This document shows, in pieces, positions 17,251-25,801 of a stretch of 64,000 bases of DNA. Below the pieces are notes generated by a model, which saw nothing but the letters and a program-made list of their open reading frames with translations, did not search any database and was not told the origin of the DNA. The translations under genes were made by a program, and so were the position numbers. The first letter of the stretch is position 1, and each line of letters opens with the position of its first letter. Source of the stretch: Candidatus Woesearchaeota archaeon (GTDB lineage Archaea > Nanobdellota > Nanobdellia > Woesearchaeales > UBA10216); the NCBI GenBank assembly GCA_016192905.1, contig JACPTG010000003.1, forward strand, positions 182,388 to 246,387, written 5' to 3'.

Positions 17251-17397
17251 GCAGGCTGACTCTGCGCTTTTCGTTTGGCTTCATAGCCCGTTACGTGTAC
17301 GGTATTGCCTCGTGCATTGCTTGCAATGTTCACAGCCCTTGTCTTGTGTTCTTTCCTTGCAGGTCACATTGTTTCCGTACACGGAGAGTCAGCCTGC
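17251..17397 (+). repeat. Dispersed intergenic element, copy C, with perfect 13-bp terminal inverted repeats
   Basis: GCAGGCTGACTCT at 17251-17263 is the exact inverse complement of AGAGTCAGCCTGC at 17385-17397. Internal blocks TTACGTGTACGGTATTGCC, GCATTGCTTGCAATGTTCAC and CTTGTCTTGTGTTCTTTCC match copies A and E. The element sits just behind the trmI promoter. Compared with other copies its left end has been replaced by the right-end sequence in inverse orientation. Confidence 0.8.
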
Positions 17398-17489
17398 CAC
17401 GAGTTAGTAAGTTTCAATCCACCAGAATCGCCTGCCGTTTTCAGCCAACTAAAAAAGCAAACAGGGCATGTTAAAAAGAAAAAAGGGCC

Positions 17490-17642
17490 TTAAGCCCACT
17501 GGTCGTCCTCTCCCTTCTCGGTGCCCTCGTCGCCGAACTCGTCATCCCAGTCGTCATCCTCGTCTTCTTCCTCTTCCTCGTCCTCATCCTTGTCCTCGTC
17601 AAACCAGTTTTCATCCTTCGGCTTTTTCTTTTCCTTTTCCAT
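17490..17642 (-). CDS. Acidic 50-aa microprotein
   Basis: A short frame, ATG 17642 to TAA 17490. It starts MEKEKKKPKDENWFDED and continues with an almost uninterrupted Asp/Glu run, then DDWDDEFGDEG and ends EDDQWA. More than half the residues are acidic. The basic start plus acidic tail recalls small histone-, ribosome- or DNA-mimic proteins, but no family is recognised. The next small gene upstream (17677) shares the PKDE-W start, and the two read in the same direction 34 nt apart. No strong Shine-Dalgarno site precedes it, so it may depend on the upstream gene. Confidence 0.55.
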   Translation of the reverse strand: MEKEKKKPKDENWFDEDKDEDEEEEEDEDDDWDDEFGDEGTEKGEDDQWA

Positions 17643-17676
17643 TTTTTTTCAGACCTCACAGGCGGATTCGGGATTT

Positions 17677-17778
17677 TTACAGCTCGTCATCAGTTGACTC
17701 GTCATCAGTTGACTCGTCATCAGTGTCGTCAAAGTCATCATTATCCTCGTCATAGCCACTCCATTCATCCTTGGGCAT
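17677..17778 (-). CDS. Acidic 33-aa microprotein
   Basis: ATG 17778 to TAA 17677, preceded by a strong Shine-Dalgarno sequence (GGAGGTGG, 6 nt before the ATG), which is good evidence for translation. The protein starts MPKDEWSGYDEDNDD and ends with tandem repeats of DDEST (15-nt DNA repeats GATGACGAGTCAACT). A TATA-like TTGTATATAAAG-type sequence would lie towards DTD2. It shares PKDE-W with the 50-aa neighbour, so both may descend from one duplication. Function unknown. Confidence 0.6.
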   Translation of the reverse strand: MPKDEWSGYDEDNDDFDDTDDESTDDESTDDEL

Positions 17779-17835
17779 AAAATTCCACCTCCTGGTTTTT
17801 GAGCCCGATGTAAGGGGGTTGTATATAAAGTTTTT

Positions 17836-18615
17836 CTAAGCCTTCTGCCAGGGTATGCCTTCATCCTCTATAAAACTTTTTATCCGCTGCTTATGCCCGC
17901 CCAGGCCCTTCCAGTCAAGGAGCGCAATGCCTGCCCTTGGCTCAGTCCTTTCCATGGCCTGCCTCAGCATTCCCGCATCAAGGCAGTCAAGGGCATACTT
18001 GGCGCAGACGTGGCCCACGGCATACTCTGACTCACGCATGAACTTGCTGAAGGCAGGGCTGTGATGCGGCCCGCCTATCCCCACAGCAGCCTTTACGGGC
18101 TTCTGCGCCTCGCCAAGGCTCATTATCGCCCCTGCCACTTCCTCGGCCGCCTGCCTGTCCCTGTACATTTTCTCAGATGAGCCTATCTCAATGAACATCG
18201 CAGGCTTTTCCACAAAAGGGCCATGATGGGTTGCCTCCTGAATGACTTCCATGCCCAGCCTGTTTTTCTGCAGGCTCTGGAATGCCGCCTTCAGCTCCGC
18301 CGCTGGCGCAATAACAAGGCTCCTTTCCCTGCCGCCGAGCTCAGCCTTTCCCCAGTTGCCAACAGCGTGCACTGTGAAGCAGTCTATCGCGGCGCTGCTC
18401 CTGTGCGTGCTTGCAAACACAAGAAGGTCAGCATCAATCCCGCTGTCTATGCCTTCAAGATGTGTGATTTCGCCGTCAAACTGGTGGACTTCGAAAGAAT
18501 TGCCCCTGACAGAAAGCCTTGGCGGGCTTCCAGTGAACGGATAATCCTCAAGGAGCCTCTCCATGATGTTCAAACTTGCAATGTTGGCCTTGGATACCAT
18601 AATGGCTGCTTTCAT
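17836..18615 (-). CDS. dtd2: D-aminoacyl-tRNA deacylase, archaeal DTD2 type
   Basis: 259 aa. The enzyme hydrolyses D-aminoacyl-tRNAs during quality control. Visible family features are an N-terminal KAAIMVSKANIASLNI strand region, the EATHHGPFVEKPAMFIEIGS segment with conserved HHGP, and VGIGGPHHSPAFSKF. ATG 18615 is preceded by GGTGAT (9 nt upstream), favouring it over the frame extending to 18747. The glycosyltransferase gene ends 4 nt upstream of this start, so the two are co-transcribed. Confidence 0.93.
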   Translation of the reverse strand: MKAAIMVSKANIASLNIMERLLEDYPFTGSPPRLSVRGNSFEVHQFDGEITHLEGIDSGIDADLLVFASTHRSSAAIDCFTVHAVGNWGKAELGGRERSLVIAPAAELKAAFQSLQKNRLGMEVIQEATHHGPFVEKPAMFIEIGSSEKMYRDRQAAEEVAGAIMSLGEAQKPVKAAVGIGGPHHSPAFSKFMRESEYAVGHVCAKYALDCLDAGMLRQAMERTEPRAGIALLDWKGLGGHKQRIKSFIEDEGIPWQKA

Positions 18616-18619
18616 TCCA

Positions 18620-19417
18620 TCACCTTTTTTCAAATGCCAGGCAGTAAGCCATCTTTCCTGCATCAAGCACAGTCCTATAAGCCCTGTACCTGGCAGCCTG
18701 CCTGCCCTGAAGGCCCTGCGCTGTCCGCATCCTGCGCGTGTAATCATTCCAGCGGTTTGCGGGGTTCAATGAAGAGTTGCCTCCGTGGTTCCTGTAGTCC
18801 AGCACAGGCTCGTTCACCCAGCCAATCTGCCATTCGCTCCTGGAAGCTGCAAGCACAAAATCATAGTCAAAGCCCCCAAGCTCCTCGTATGCCTCTTTTC
18901 TTATAAGCATGGCTCCGTTGTGAATCGGAATCCTCAAACCCCAAAGCACGCCACACTCCACCTCCCTGCCATCCAGGACTTCTGGCTTGCCCTGGTATCC
19001 TTTTCTCCGGTATACCCTGCCATCCGCATCCATGTAGTTTGTCTGCCCTGCGACAAAAGCCATGCCGGGATTCCTGTCTAATACAGCCACCTGCCTTGCC
19101 AAAACATCAGTTGATGGAAGAGCATCGTCATGGTCCAGCAGCTTGAAGTATGGCGCGGTAGTGTTAATGACTCCGTCACGGTATGAGCCCTCTATGCCCC
19201 TGTTTGTGCTATGCCTGACTATCCTGACTCTCGGATCAAAGTCAAACCCTTGCGGGCAAGCGTACCTGCCAATAATCTCTGGCCTTTGGTCTGTTGACGC
19301 GTCCTCCACTATTATCACTTCAAGTTCAACCCCTTTCTGTGAAAGCGCGCTGCGAATTGCCTCGTCTATGTATTTCGAGCCATTGTACGTCGCTATGATT
19401 ATGCTCGCACCAGCCAT
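18620..19417 (-). CDS. Family 2 glycosyltransferase
   Basis: The 265-aa GT-A fold protein has IIIATYNGSKYIDEAI at the N-terminus, VEDASTD, and the metal-binding DHDD (residues about 95). A C-terminal half typical of GT2 enzymes (AMLIRKEAYEELGGFDYDF) follows. No transmembrane segment is present, so it is cytosolic or peripheral. It is first in an operon with DTD2. The TATA-like TTAATATACG at about 19440 lies about 26 nt before ATG 19417. UDP-GlcNAc from the glm genes is one possible donor; donor and acceptor cannot be read from sequence. Confidence 0.88.
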   Translation of the reverse strand: MAGASIIIATYNGSKYIDEAIRSALSQKGVELEVIIVEDASTDQRPEIIGRYACPQGFDFDPRVRIVRHSTNRGIEGSYRDGVINTTAPYFKLLDHDDALPSTDVLARQVAVLDRNPGMAFVAGQTNYMDADGRVYRRKGYQGKPEVLDGREVECGVLWGLRIPIHNGAMLIRKEAYEELGGFDYDFVLAASRSEWQIGWVNEPVLDYRNHGGNSSLNPANRWNDYTRRMRTAQGLQGRQAARYRAYRTVLDAGKMAYCLAFEKR

Positions 19418-19504
19418 ATAGTGGAGGGGCCAAATGGACGTATATTAACTTATGCAGAAGAAAAATCGCAAACTTTATATATCGCGTATTTTTTAAGAAT
19501 ACAC

Positions 19505-20125
19505 GTGGCTGTTAATAACATACGATTTACAAAGATTGAAATTCAGATAGCTAAATACCTGTTTAAGCATTACAGGGACAGGTATAATGCCAGGCAGTTG
19601 GCCAGAATATTGAATATCAATCATGCCCATGCCAATAAGTTATGTAATATTTTGGCAGATAAACAGCTATTGGCTAAAGAGGGAATTGGCAACTCTATCT
19701 TTTTTTCTTACCAATATGATAACAAGCTGGCCATTAAGTTTATGGAATATGTGCTCAGTTTGGAAGAGAAGGAGTTTCCTAAATGGTTAAGTGTACTATC
19801 CCACAGTCTGAAAAAATTCAATGGCTTAATCGAGATGGGCCTGATTTTTGGATCAGCAACAAAAATCGGAGAATTTAACGATATAGATGTTTTGCTCATG
19901 TATAATGCTGAAAAATCCACAGATGTCAAAAAAATAAAGGAAGCCATAAGGAAATCTGAATTGGTTGAAAAACCTATAAGATATGTGGACATGGCAGAAA
20001 AGGATATTTTGCAAAATAAGGAAGACAAAATTTTTTATCACATCCTGTCCGAAAGCCTCGTATTTCATAACCCTGAAAAATATGTCAAGGTGATAAGGAA
20101 ATGCCGCAAGTTGATGAGCATCTGA
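19505..20125 (+). CDS. wHTH-fused MNT-type nucleotidyltransferase (HEPN/MNT antitoxin-like)
   Basis: 207 aa from GTG 19505; the TATA box CTTTATATATC at 19473-19483 makes this leaderless start more likely than the open frame from 19421. An N-terminal winged-helix domain (ARQLARILNINHAHANKLC) is followed by a minimal nucleotidyltransferase core, LIFGSATKIGEFNDIDVLL, with Gly-Ser at 116-117 and Asp126/Asp128. In HEPN/MNT systems the MNT partner AMPylates and silences the HEPN toxin. Here the added wHTH suggests it also represses its own promoter. It overlaps the HEPN gene by 25 nt. Codon use is AT-rich compared with neighbours, suggesting acquisition. Confidence 0.85.
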   Translation: MAVNNIRFTKIEIQIAKYLFKHYRDRYNARQLARILNINHAHANKLCNILADKQLLAKEGIGNSIFFSYQYDNKLAIKFMEYVLSLEEKEFPKWLSVLSHSLKKFNGLIEMGLIFGSATKIGEFNDIDVLLMYNAEKSTDVKKIKEAIRKSELVEKPIRYVDMAEKDILQNKEDKIFYHILSESLVFHNPEKYVKVIRKCRKLMSI

Positions 20126-20583
20126 AATGGTGCCTAAGAGATTCAAAAAGACTGATAAAAACAAAGCCTGATTTGGATTTGGCTCAAAAGCACGTCAAGA
20201 AATCCGAATACAACTATGGTGTCGTGCAGGCTCTTGAAAGGTTAAAGGTATATGATTGGGCGTTTAATGTCGGATTTTATTCCATTTATCACTGCTTTTT
20301 GGCAATCCTTGCCAAACATGGCTATGAATCGCGAAATCAGGCATGCACGACAACTGTTCTTCTAACTTTGATAAATGAAAGGAAGCTCGATATGGATAAA
20401 GACTTGGTCACACAATTCTACACCCTTGACGTTGAAAGGAGTGTTTCCAGTCCAACAATCAGGAAAAGCAGGGAGATTTCCACTTATGGCGTTGAAACAA
20501 GCATTGATATGCAGGAATTAAAGAGAATAAAGGAATTAATACTGAGAGTGCAAAGAGAGACTATAAGGTCACTGAGAGAATAA
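20101..20583 (+). CDS. HEPN-domain protein (toxin-like partner of MNT)
   Basis: 160 aa, all helical. Helix NVGFYSIYHCFLAILAKHG resembles the second helix of HEPN proteins associated with MNT, and the overlap with the upstream nucleotidyltransferase supports the pairing. The usual R-x4-6-H RNase motif is not clear: after YESRNQACTT there is an arginine but no histidine at the expected spacing. It may therefore be catalytically altered or use other residues. ATG 20101 lies inside the partner gene. Composition is AT-rich like the partner. Confidence 0.75.
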   Translation: MPQVDEHLKWCLRDSKRLIKTKPDLDLAQKHVKKSEYNYGVVQALERLKVYDWAFNVGFYSIYHCFLAILAKHGYESRNQACTTTVLLTLINERKLDMDKDLVTQFYTLDVERSVSSPTIRKSREISTYGVETSIDMQELKRIKELILRVQRETIRSLRE

Positions 20584-20620
20584 GGAAACTTTAAAAACAC
20601 GCGGGGTTTTTGCAAAAACG

Positions 20621-21160
20621 ATGGCGCAGTTCATGTATGAGCTCAAGATTCCGAAGTCAAGGATTGCCGTGCTTATAGGGAAAAGCGGAGAGGTCAAAAG
20701 GCAGATTGAGGCAGAGACCCATACAAAAATCTCTGTTGACTCTGCGGAGGGCGATGTCATGCTTGTCGGCGAGGACGGGCTGGGCCTTTACGCGGCAAGG
20801 GAGGTTGTCACCGCAGTCGGCCGGGGCTTCAACCCGAACGTGGCGAGGCTTCTCCTGAAGGGGGACTATGTCTTTGAGAAGCTGGACCTCAGCGAACACA
20901 CAAGCGGCAAAACCCAGTTTCTCAGGCTCAAGGGCAGGATTATAGGAGCAGGCGGAAAGTGCAGGAAAATCATAGAGGAGCTGGCCGAGGTCAACCTGAC
21001 CATTTACGGCAAGACCATAGGCATCATCGGAGAGCCTGGGAATGTGACAATGGCAAGGAAGGCGATAGACCTGATTATAAGGGGCAGCATGCACAGCACG
21101 GTCTACAGGTGGCTTGAGAAGCGCAGGAAGGAACTGAAGGAGAGGCGGCTGGCGTTGTAA
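20621..21160 (+). CDS. Pno1/Krr1-like KH-domain protein
   Basis: The 179-aa protein has two KH-type domains: [20 protein letters not shown] near the start, and [19 protein letters not shown] near residue 110. Archaeal homologs of eukaryotic Pno1/Dim2 bind near the 3' end of 16S rRNA during small-subunit maturation. The TATA-like CTTTAAAAAC at about 20588 is about 30 nt before the ATG. It heads an operon with top6B and top6A, with one nucleotide between its stop and the next ATG. The family normally also neighbours rio1 or nob1 genes, which are not here. Confidence 0.9.
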   Translation: MAQFMYELKIPKSRIAVLIGKSGEVKRQIEAETHTKISVDSAEGDVMLVGEDGLGLYAAREVVTAVGRGFNPNVARLLLKGDYVFEKLDLSEHTSGKTQFLRLKGRIIGAGGKCRKIIEELAEVNLTIYGKTIGIIGEPGNVTMARKAIDLIIRGSMHSTVYRWLEKRRKELKERRLAL

Positions 21161-21161
21161 C

Positions 21162-22790
21162 ATGACTGAGGAACTGAAGGCCTACGAGCTGGCCAGGAAG
21201 CAGCGCGAAATCTCTGTCGCTGAATTCTTTGAGAAGAACAGGCATCTGCTCGGCTTTGACAACAAGAGAAAGGCATTGCTGACTGCGGTAAAAGAGGCTG
21301 TGGATAATAGTCTGGATGCCTGCGAGGAGGCCAAAATTCTTCCAGAAGTGATTGTTGAGCTTGTCCAGATGGGTGAGGAGAGGTTTAGGGTCATAGTTGA
21401 GGACAACGGCCCGGGCATTGTCAAGGCGCAGATTCCAAAAGTCTTTGGAAAGCTCCTGTATGGAAGCAAGTTCCACCACCTCCAGCAGAAAAGGGGACAG
21501 CAGGGGATAGGCATAAGCGCTGCCGTCCTCTACGCGCAGCTAACTACAGGCAAGCCTGCCAGGGTAACCTCCAAAATCGGGCCAGGCGAGCCTGCGCAGT
21601 ACATGGAGATAAGCATAGACATACAGGGAAACAAGCCAGACACTGCAAATGAGAAGGTAGTGGAGTGGAAGAAGGAAAGGGGGACGAAGATTGAGATGGA
21701 GGTTGAGGCCTCATACCAGAAAGGGCTGCAGTCAGTTGATGAATACATTAAGGAGACCGCCATAATAAACCCGCATGTCACGATTATCTACACAAACCCA
21801 AAGGCAGAGCAGTCCATTTATTCAAGGTCAACTGACCAGCTTCCTGCCGAGCCAAAGGAAATCAAGCCGCACCCCTACGGCGTGGAGATTGGCATTCTTA
21901 TGAGGCTCCTGGACAGCACGCAGTCAAGGAGCCTGCAGTCCTTTCTTACTTCAGAATTCTCAAGGGTCGGCGACGGCACGGCCAAGGAAATCTGCCAGAA
22001 TGCGGGCCTTCTTCCGAATATGAAGCCTGGCGAAATCACAAGGCAGCAGGCAGAGAAGCTCATGGAAGGAATTGAAAAAACCAAAATAATATCGCCGCCC
22101 ACAGACTGCCTTTCGCCAATAGGGGAGTCACTAATAGAAAGGGGCATGAAGTCAGTAATCAACGCAGAGTTCTACTGCTCAACCAGCAGGCCTACCTCGG
22201 TTTACAGGGGGAATCCTTTTGTTATTGAATGCGGCGTCGCGTTTGGAGGCGAAATCCCTGCTGATGGAGCGGTAACAATACTCCGGTTCGCCAACCGAGT
22301 ACCCCTCCTCTACCAGCAGGGAGCATGCGCAATGACAGAATCCATCACCAAGACAGGATGGAAGGCGTACGGGCTGAGCCAAAGCCAGAACGCAATCCCG
22401 GTTGGCCCTGCGGTAATCCTCGTCCACATGGCGTCTGTATGGGTTCCCTTCACGTCAGAGGCAAAGGAAGCACTGGCGCACTACCCGGAAATCATAAAGG
22501 AGATTAAACTGGCGCTGCAGGAATGCGGAAGAAAACTGGGGATGTACATCAACAGGAAAACAAGGGTGACCAGGCAGCTGGAAAGGGCAAACCTCTTTGA
22601 AAGGTACATTCCGGAATTGGCTGATTCACTCGCAGGGATAACTGACGCAGACAGGGAAGACTTGGCAAAAAAGCTTGCAGCCATGCTGCACAAGCCTGAA
22701 ATAAAGGCCCAGCTTGCGCATGAGGAGAACAAGGAGTATGATGAAAAGAAGAAGCTGAAGCTGAAGAGGGATGAAGATGCCGAAGAGTAA
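21162..22790 (+). CDS. top6B: DNA topoisomerase VI subunit B
   Basis: 542 aa, the ATPase subunit of the type IIB topoisomerase. GHKL motifs are [22 protein letters not shown] and [17 protein letters not shown]. The H2TH region ([19 protein letters not shown]) and the transducer domain follow, with the lysine-bearing switch loop near TKTGWKAYG. It ends with a charged Lys/Glu tail. It overlaps top6A by 20 nt, so the subunits are translationally coupled. Confidence 0.97.
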   Translation: MTEELKAYELARKQREISVAEFFEKNRHLLGFDNKRKALLTAVKEAVDNSLDACEEAKILPEVIVELVQMGEERFRVIVEDNGPGIVKAQIPKVFGKLLYGSKFHHLQQKRGQQGIGISAAVLYAQLTTGKPARVTSKIGPGEPAQYMEISIDIQGNKPDTANEKVVEWKKERGTKIEMEVEASYQKGLQSVDEYIKETAIINPHVTIIYTNPKAEQSIYSRSTDQLPAEPKEIKPHPYGVEIGILMRLLDSTQSRSLQSFLTSEFSRVGDGTAKEICQNAGLLPNMKPGEITRQQAEKLMEGIEKTKIISPPTDCLSPIGESLIERGMKSVINAEFYCSTSRPTSVYRGNPFVIECGVAFGGEIPADGAVTILRFANRVPLLYQQGACAMTESITKTGWKAYGLSQSQNAIPVGPAVILVHMASVWVPFTSEAKEALAHYPEIIKEIKLALQECGRKLGMYINRKTRVTRQLERANLFERYIPELADSLAGITDADREDLAKKLAAMLHKPEIKAQLAHEENKEYDEKKKLKLKRDEDAEE

Positions 22791-23877
22791 GGTTCAGGAC
22801 AAGGAGCTGCCCAGGCAGTCACTGATTGAGCTTGGCAAAAAGCTTGCTGAAGACATAGAGAAAGGGAGGAACCCCAGCATAGAGGTCAGCGTGCGCGCAC
22901 TCTCAAACGTAAGCTTTGACAAAAAGACAAAAAAGCTGTCCCTCGGCGAAAGGACAGCCACAAGGGAGTTCTTCAACGTGGCCCACATACGAAAGTTCAC
23001 CCAGACAATGGCGGTCGCCCGCATAGCCAAGAAAGAGCTCCTTGACCGCGGCCTCCACGCAAGCCTCAGGGACATATACTACCAGGCGAAGAAAACCATA
23101 CCAGGCACAGACATAAACATTGTTGACGAGCAGCAGGAGACAGACAGCGCAATAGAAGACCTTGAGATTGTAACCGGATACTCGCGCGAGCAACTTCACA
23201 TAAATGCCAACAAGATGGGCTCAGTGGCAGGCAAAGTCATAATAGAAGACAAGGGCGACACTATTGACTGGAGCAGGCTCGGCTCAGGAGGATGGAGCAT
23301 ACCATCAAACGTGGAGGACATTGAGTTCAAGAAGGTCTCTGCAAAATATGTTGTTTACATGGAGAAGGCTGCAGTATGGGAAAGGCTTCACGAGGATAAG
23401 TTCTGGGACAAGCAGAACTGCATAATCCTGAGCTCACAGGGCCAGACAACAAGGGGCATAAGAAGGCTCCTCCAGAGGCTGCGCACAGAGCATGAACTTC
23501 CAATATACATCCTGACAGACTTTGACCCATACGGGATATACATCTACAGCGTTATCAAGTTCGGCTCTATCAGCCTTGCGCACATGTCAGAGACACTTGC
23601 CCTGCCTGACGTAAAGTTCCTCGGCATAAGCGCAGACGACATAAAAAACTATGGGCTGACTAACGCAATAAGGCTGAAGGATGTTGACATCTCAAGGCTC
23701 AAGCAGCTTTCTGAATACGACTGGTTCAAGAACTCCAAGGCCTGGCAAAGGCAGTTCAAAATGATGAAGGACATGAACGGCAAGTACGAAATCCAGGCTC
23801 TCTCATCAAGGGGCATCACTTTCATCTCTGAGAAGTATCTGCCTGAGAAGATAAGGAAAGAGGACTTTATTGATTAG
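22771..23877 (+). CDS. top6A: DNA topoisomerase VI subunit A
   Basis: The 368-aa Spo11-like DNA-cleaving subunit. The 5Y-CAP domain carries the catalytic tyrosine in [10 protein letters not shown] (probably Tyr104). The Toprim domain shows the Mg-binding glutamate in [10 protein letters not shown] and aspartates in [10 protein letters not shown]. Start is ATG 22771, or the ATG two codons later, both inside top6B. Length is typical. Downstream lies a partial copy of the dispersed repeat. Confidence 0.97.
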   Translation: MKMPKSKVQDKELPRQSLIELGKKLAEDIEKGRNPSIEVSVRALSNVSFDKKTKKLSLGERTATREFFNVAHIRKFTQTMAVARIAKKELLDRGLHASLRDIYYQAKKTIPGTDINIVDEQQETDSAIEDLEIVTGYSREQLHINANKMGSVAGKVIIEDKGDTIDWSRLGSGGWSIPSNVEDIEFKKVSAKYVVYMEKAAVWERLHEDKFWDKQNCIILSSQGQTTRGIRRLLQRLRTEHELPIYILTDFDPYGIYIYSVIKFGSISLAHMSETLALPDVKFLGISADDIKNYGLTNAIRLKDVDISRLKQLSEYDWFKNSKAWQRQFKMMKDMNGKYEIQALSSRGITFISEKYLPEKIRKEDFID

Positions 23878-23915
23878 AGTTCTTTTCTCCCGCAATAAAC
23901 AACCTTTTAACTAAC

Positions 23916-23995
23916 AGCAGGCTGTTCCTGATTTACTTAGGCAGTCCCTATCGGGAGAGTCGTAACGTGTACTGCCCTTCGTGGTTCATGATAAG
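23916..23995 (+). repeat. Dispersed intergenic element, copy D (partial)
   Basis: It begins AGCAGGCTGTTCCTGATT and contains CCCTATCGGGAGAGTCGTAA followed by CGTGTACTGCCCTTCGTGG, matching the left half of the element at 52247. The right half is missing. It lies between top6A and the antiporter promoter (TATA-like AGATTAAATAAGG at about 24011). Confidence 0.65.
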
Positions 23996-24053
23996 CAACC
24001 CGTTTGGCAAAAGATTAAATAAGGAATACTTCAAAGTCTATTAAAAAGAGGCG

Positions 24054-25277
24054 ATTGGCATAATATTCCTGTTTGCACTGCTGGCAAGCCTTGGACTGGC
24101 ATTTGCCCTGTCAGCAGTATTCCACCTTCTAAAACTGCCAAGGGTAGTGGCACAGATATCAGCTGGGATAATACTTGGCTTTCCGGTTGTAAAGGCGCTG
24201 CTGTTTGACGGGCAAAGCCTGATGCAGCTGAAGCTGCTGGCTGATATTGGCATAATCCTGCTTTTCTTTTTCATCGGCCTTGAAACCAACGTATCAGTCT
24301 TCACAAGGCACATAAAGGAATCTGCCCTCGTCTCCATATTCAACACATCAATCCCCCTGCTCCTTGGCTTTGCAGTCTCACACTACATCTTTGGCCTGCC
24401 AGCCCTGGCAAGCCTTGTAATCGGAATCTCGCTTGGAGTAAGCTCGCAGTCAATAAGCCTTGACTTCCTTGAGGAGCTGAAGCTTGTAAAGTCACGGATA
24501 GGCCAGCTCATAATCTCAGCCGGGGCAGTTGATGACGTGTTTGAGCTGCTCCTCGTAAGCGGGGTTGTAGCGCTGATTAAGGCAGCCTCCACCGGGGCGG
24601 CGATGTCCTCGGTGATAACGCATATATCGCTGTTTGTGCTAAACCTTATTGCAATCAGATACATTGTAATCCCCCTCCTGCTCAGGGTAACAAACGAGAA
24701 GTCAAAGCACCTGCTTTTCATGAGCGCCCTGATAGTCGTGCTTCTCACAGCCGGCCTTGCGGAGTGGATGGGCCTTGATGCGCTGGTTGGAGCGCTCTTC
24801 GGAGGAATACTGCTCAGGCAAACCCTTCTTTTCGGAGTGAAAAAGCCCTGGGAGGAACACCAGATTGCACACGCATTCCACATAGTCTCATTCGGATTCC
24901 TGGTGCCCATATTCTTCGTCTGGATAGGCCTCAACACCAGCCTGTCTGCGCTGAACCTGCCGCTTACCGCGGCATTCATCGCCATCGCCTTCGCAGGCAC
25001 AATCATAGGGACAGTGATCGGGACACGCCTCAGCGGAGCCTCGCTAAAGGAAGGACTCCTGGTAGGATGGGGAGTCAATGCCAAAGGCGACACTGAACTT
25101 GTCATAGCAACCCTGGCGCTCCAGACAGGAGCAATCACCCTCTCCATCTTCTCAGGGCTGATAGTCATGGCACTGGCAACCACGCTTATTTCGCCAATCG
25201 TGTTCCGCATCCTGATCTCAAGGCATTTCGGATTAAGAAAAGCTTTAAAAAAAGGCGCTGCGAAAGGCAGGCCATGA
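24054..25277 (+). CDS. CPA2-type cation/proton antiporter (non-AUG start likely)
   Basis: About 407 aa with 10-12 transmembrane helices and the CPA2 motifs SAGAVDDVFELLLVSG (paired Asp) and GWGVNAKGDTELVIATL. It lacks KTN/TrkA domains. The frame opens after TAA at 24042, and no ATG, GTG or TTG occurs before GTG 24147, which would remove the first helix (GIIFLFALLASLGLAFALSA) and the LPRVV turn. The likely start is ATT 24054, next to GAGG and about 35 nt after a TATA-like AGATTAAATAAGG. An annotation from 24147 would be truncated. It overlaps the voltage-sensor-like gene by ATGA. Confidence 0.85.
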   Translation: MGIIFLFALLASLGLAFALSAVFHLLKLPRVVAQISAGIILGFPVVKALLFDGQSLMQLKLLADIGIILLFFFIGLETNVSVFTRHIKESALVSIFNTSIPLLLGFAVSHYIFGLPALASLVIGISLGVSSQSISLDFLEELKLVKSRIGQLIISAGAVDDVFELLLVSGVVALIKAASTGAAMSSVITHISLFVLNLIAIRYIVIPLLLRVTNEKSKHLLFMSALIVVLLTAGLAEWMGLDALVGALFGGILLRQTLLFGVKKPWEEHQIAHAFHIVSFGFLVPIFFVWIGLNTSLSALNLPLTAAFIAIAFAGTIIGTVIGTRLSGASLKEGLLVGWGVNAKGDTELVIATLALQTGAITLSIFSGLIVMALATTLISPIVFRILISRHFGLRKALKKGAAKGRP

Positions 25278-25801
25278 AAAAGTGGATGCACAAGGCGGAG
25301 AAGCTCATAGACGACTTCATACCGCCGCTGCTCCTGGTTTTCCTACTCTTCCTTGCAGCAGAAGTCTTCCTGGCCCAGGAGTTAGTTCCCATCAGGGGAG
25401 TAATTGACCTCTTCGACACAGGATTCATAATACTCCTCGCCGCAGACCTTTATTTCAAATACCAGCGCATCAGAAACGTGCCAAGGTTCCTGAAAAAATA
25501 CTGGCTGCAGATAATAGCCGTGCTGCCATTCTTCCTTGCCTTCAGGGTATTGGAATACCTGGAGCTGAGCGAGCTCGCATCACGCGGCTCAGTGTTCGTG
25601 AACGAGACCAGATTCATAACCCGAGGCCCTGCACTAATCATACGGGAGGCGCAGGAAGTGGGGGGCCTGGGCAGGACTGCCAGGCTGCTACAGTTCAGGC
25701 CGCTCGCAAGGCTTCCCAGGCTCCTGTCGGCAATACCCTTCTTCGAAAAGCCGACCGGAAGGCACCATCCGCATGAGAAAAAAGGCAGGAAAAAGCGTTA
25801 A
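25274..25801 (+). CDS. Voltage-sensor-like four-helix membrane protein
   Basis: 175 aa. S1-like residues 17-36; S2-like 46-64 with Asp58; a positively charged linker; S3-like FLKKYWLQIIAVLPFFLAF (72-90); and an S4-like segment with Arg134, 137, 142, 146 and 149 (RTARLLQFRPLARLPRLL). The FLK..W..II..LPF pattern is characteristic of ion-channel voltage-sensor domains, although the usual S3 Asp is Gln79. There is no pore helix or filter after S4. It is translationally coupled to the antiporter, so it may be a separate voltage-sensing subunit. The role is inference. Confidence 0.65.
   Translation: MKKWMHKAEKLIDDFIPPLLLVFLLFLAAEVFLAQELVPIRGVIDLFDTGFIILLAADLYFKYQRIRNVPRFLKKYWLQIIAVLPFFLAFRVLEYLELSELASRGSVFVNETRFITRGPALIIREAQEVGGLGRTARLLQFRPLARLPRLLSAIPFFEKPTGRHHPHEKKGRKKR

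Noticed and set aside
17468..17755. Frames of 62-95 codons on both strands in the acidic-peptide region
   Set aside because: They are Arg/Ser/Pro-rich shadows of the GAC/GAG/GAT repeats that encode the acidic microproteins; the acidic frame has the Shine-Dalgarno site.
18223..18906. 227-codon + frame opposite DTD2 and the glycosyltransferase
   Set aside because: Antisense shadow of two well-identified genes; Cys/Ser/Pro-rich without domain pattern.
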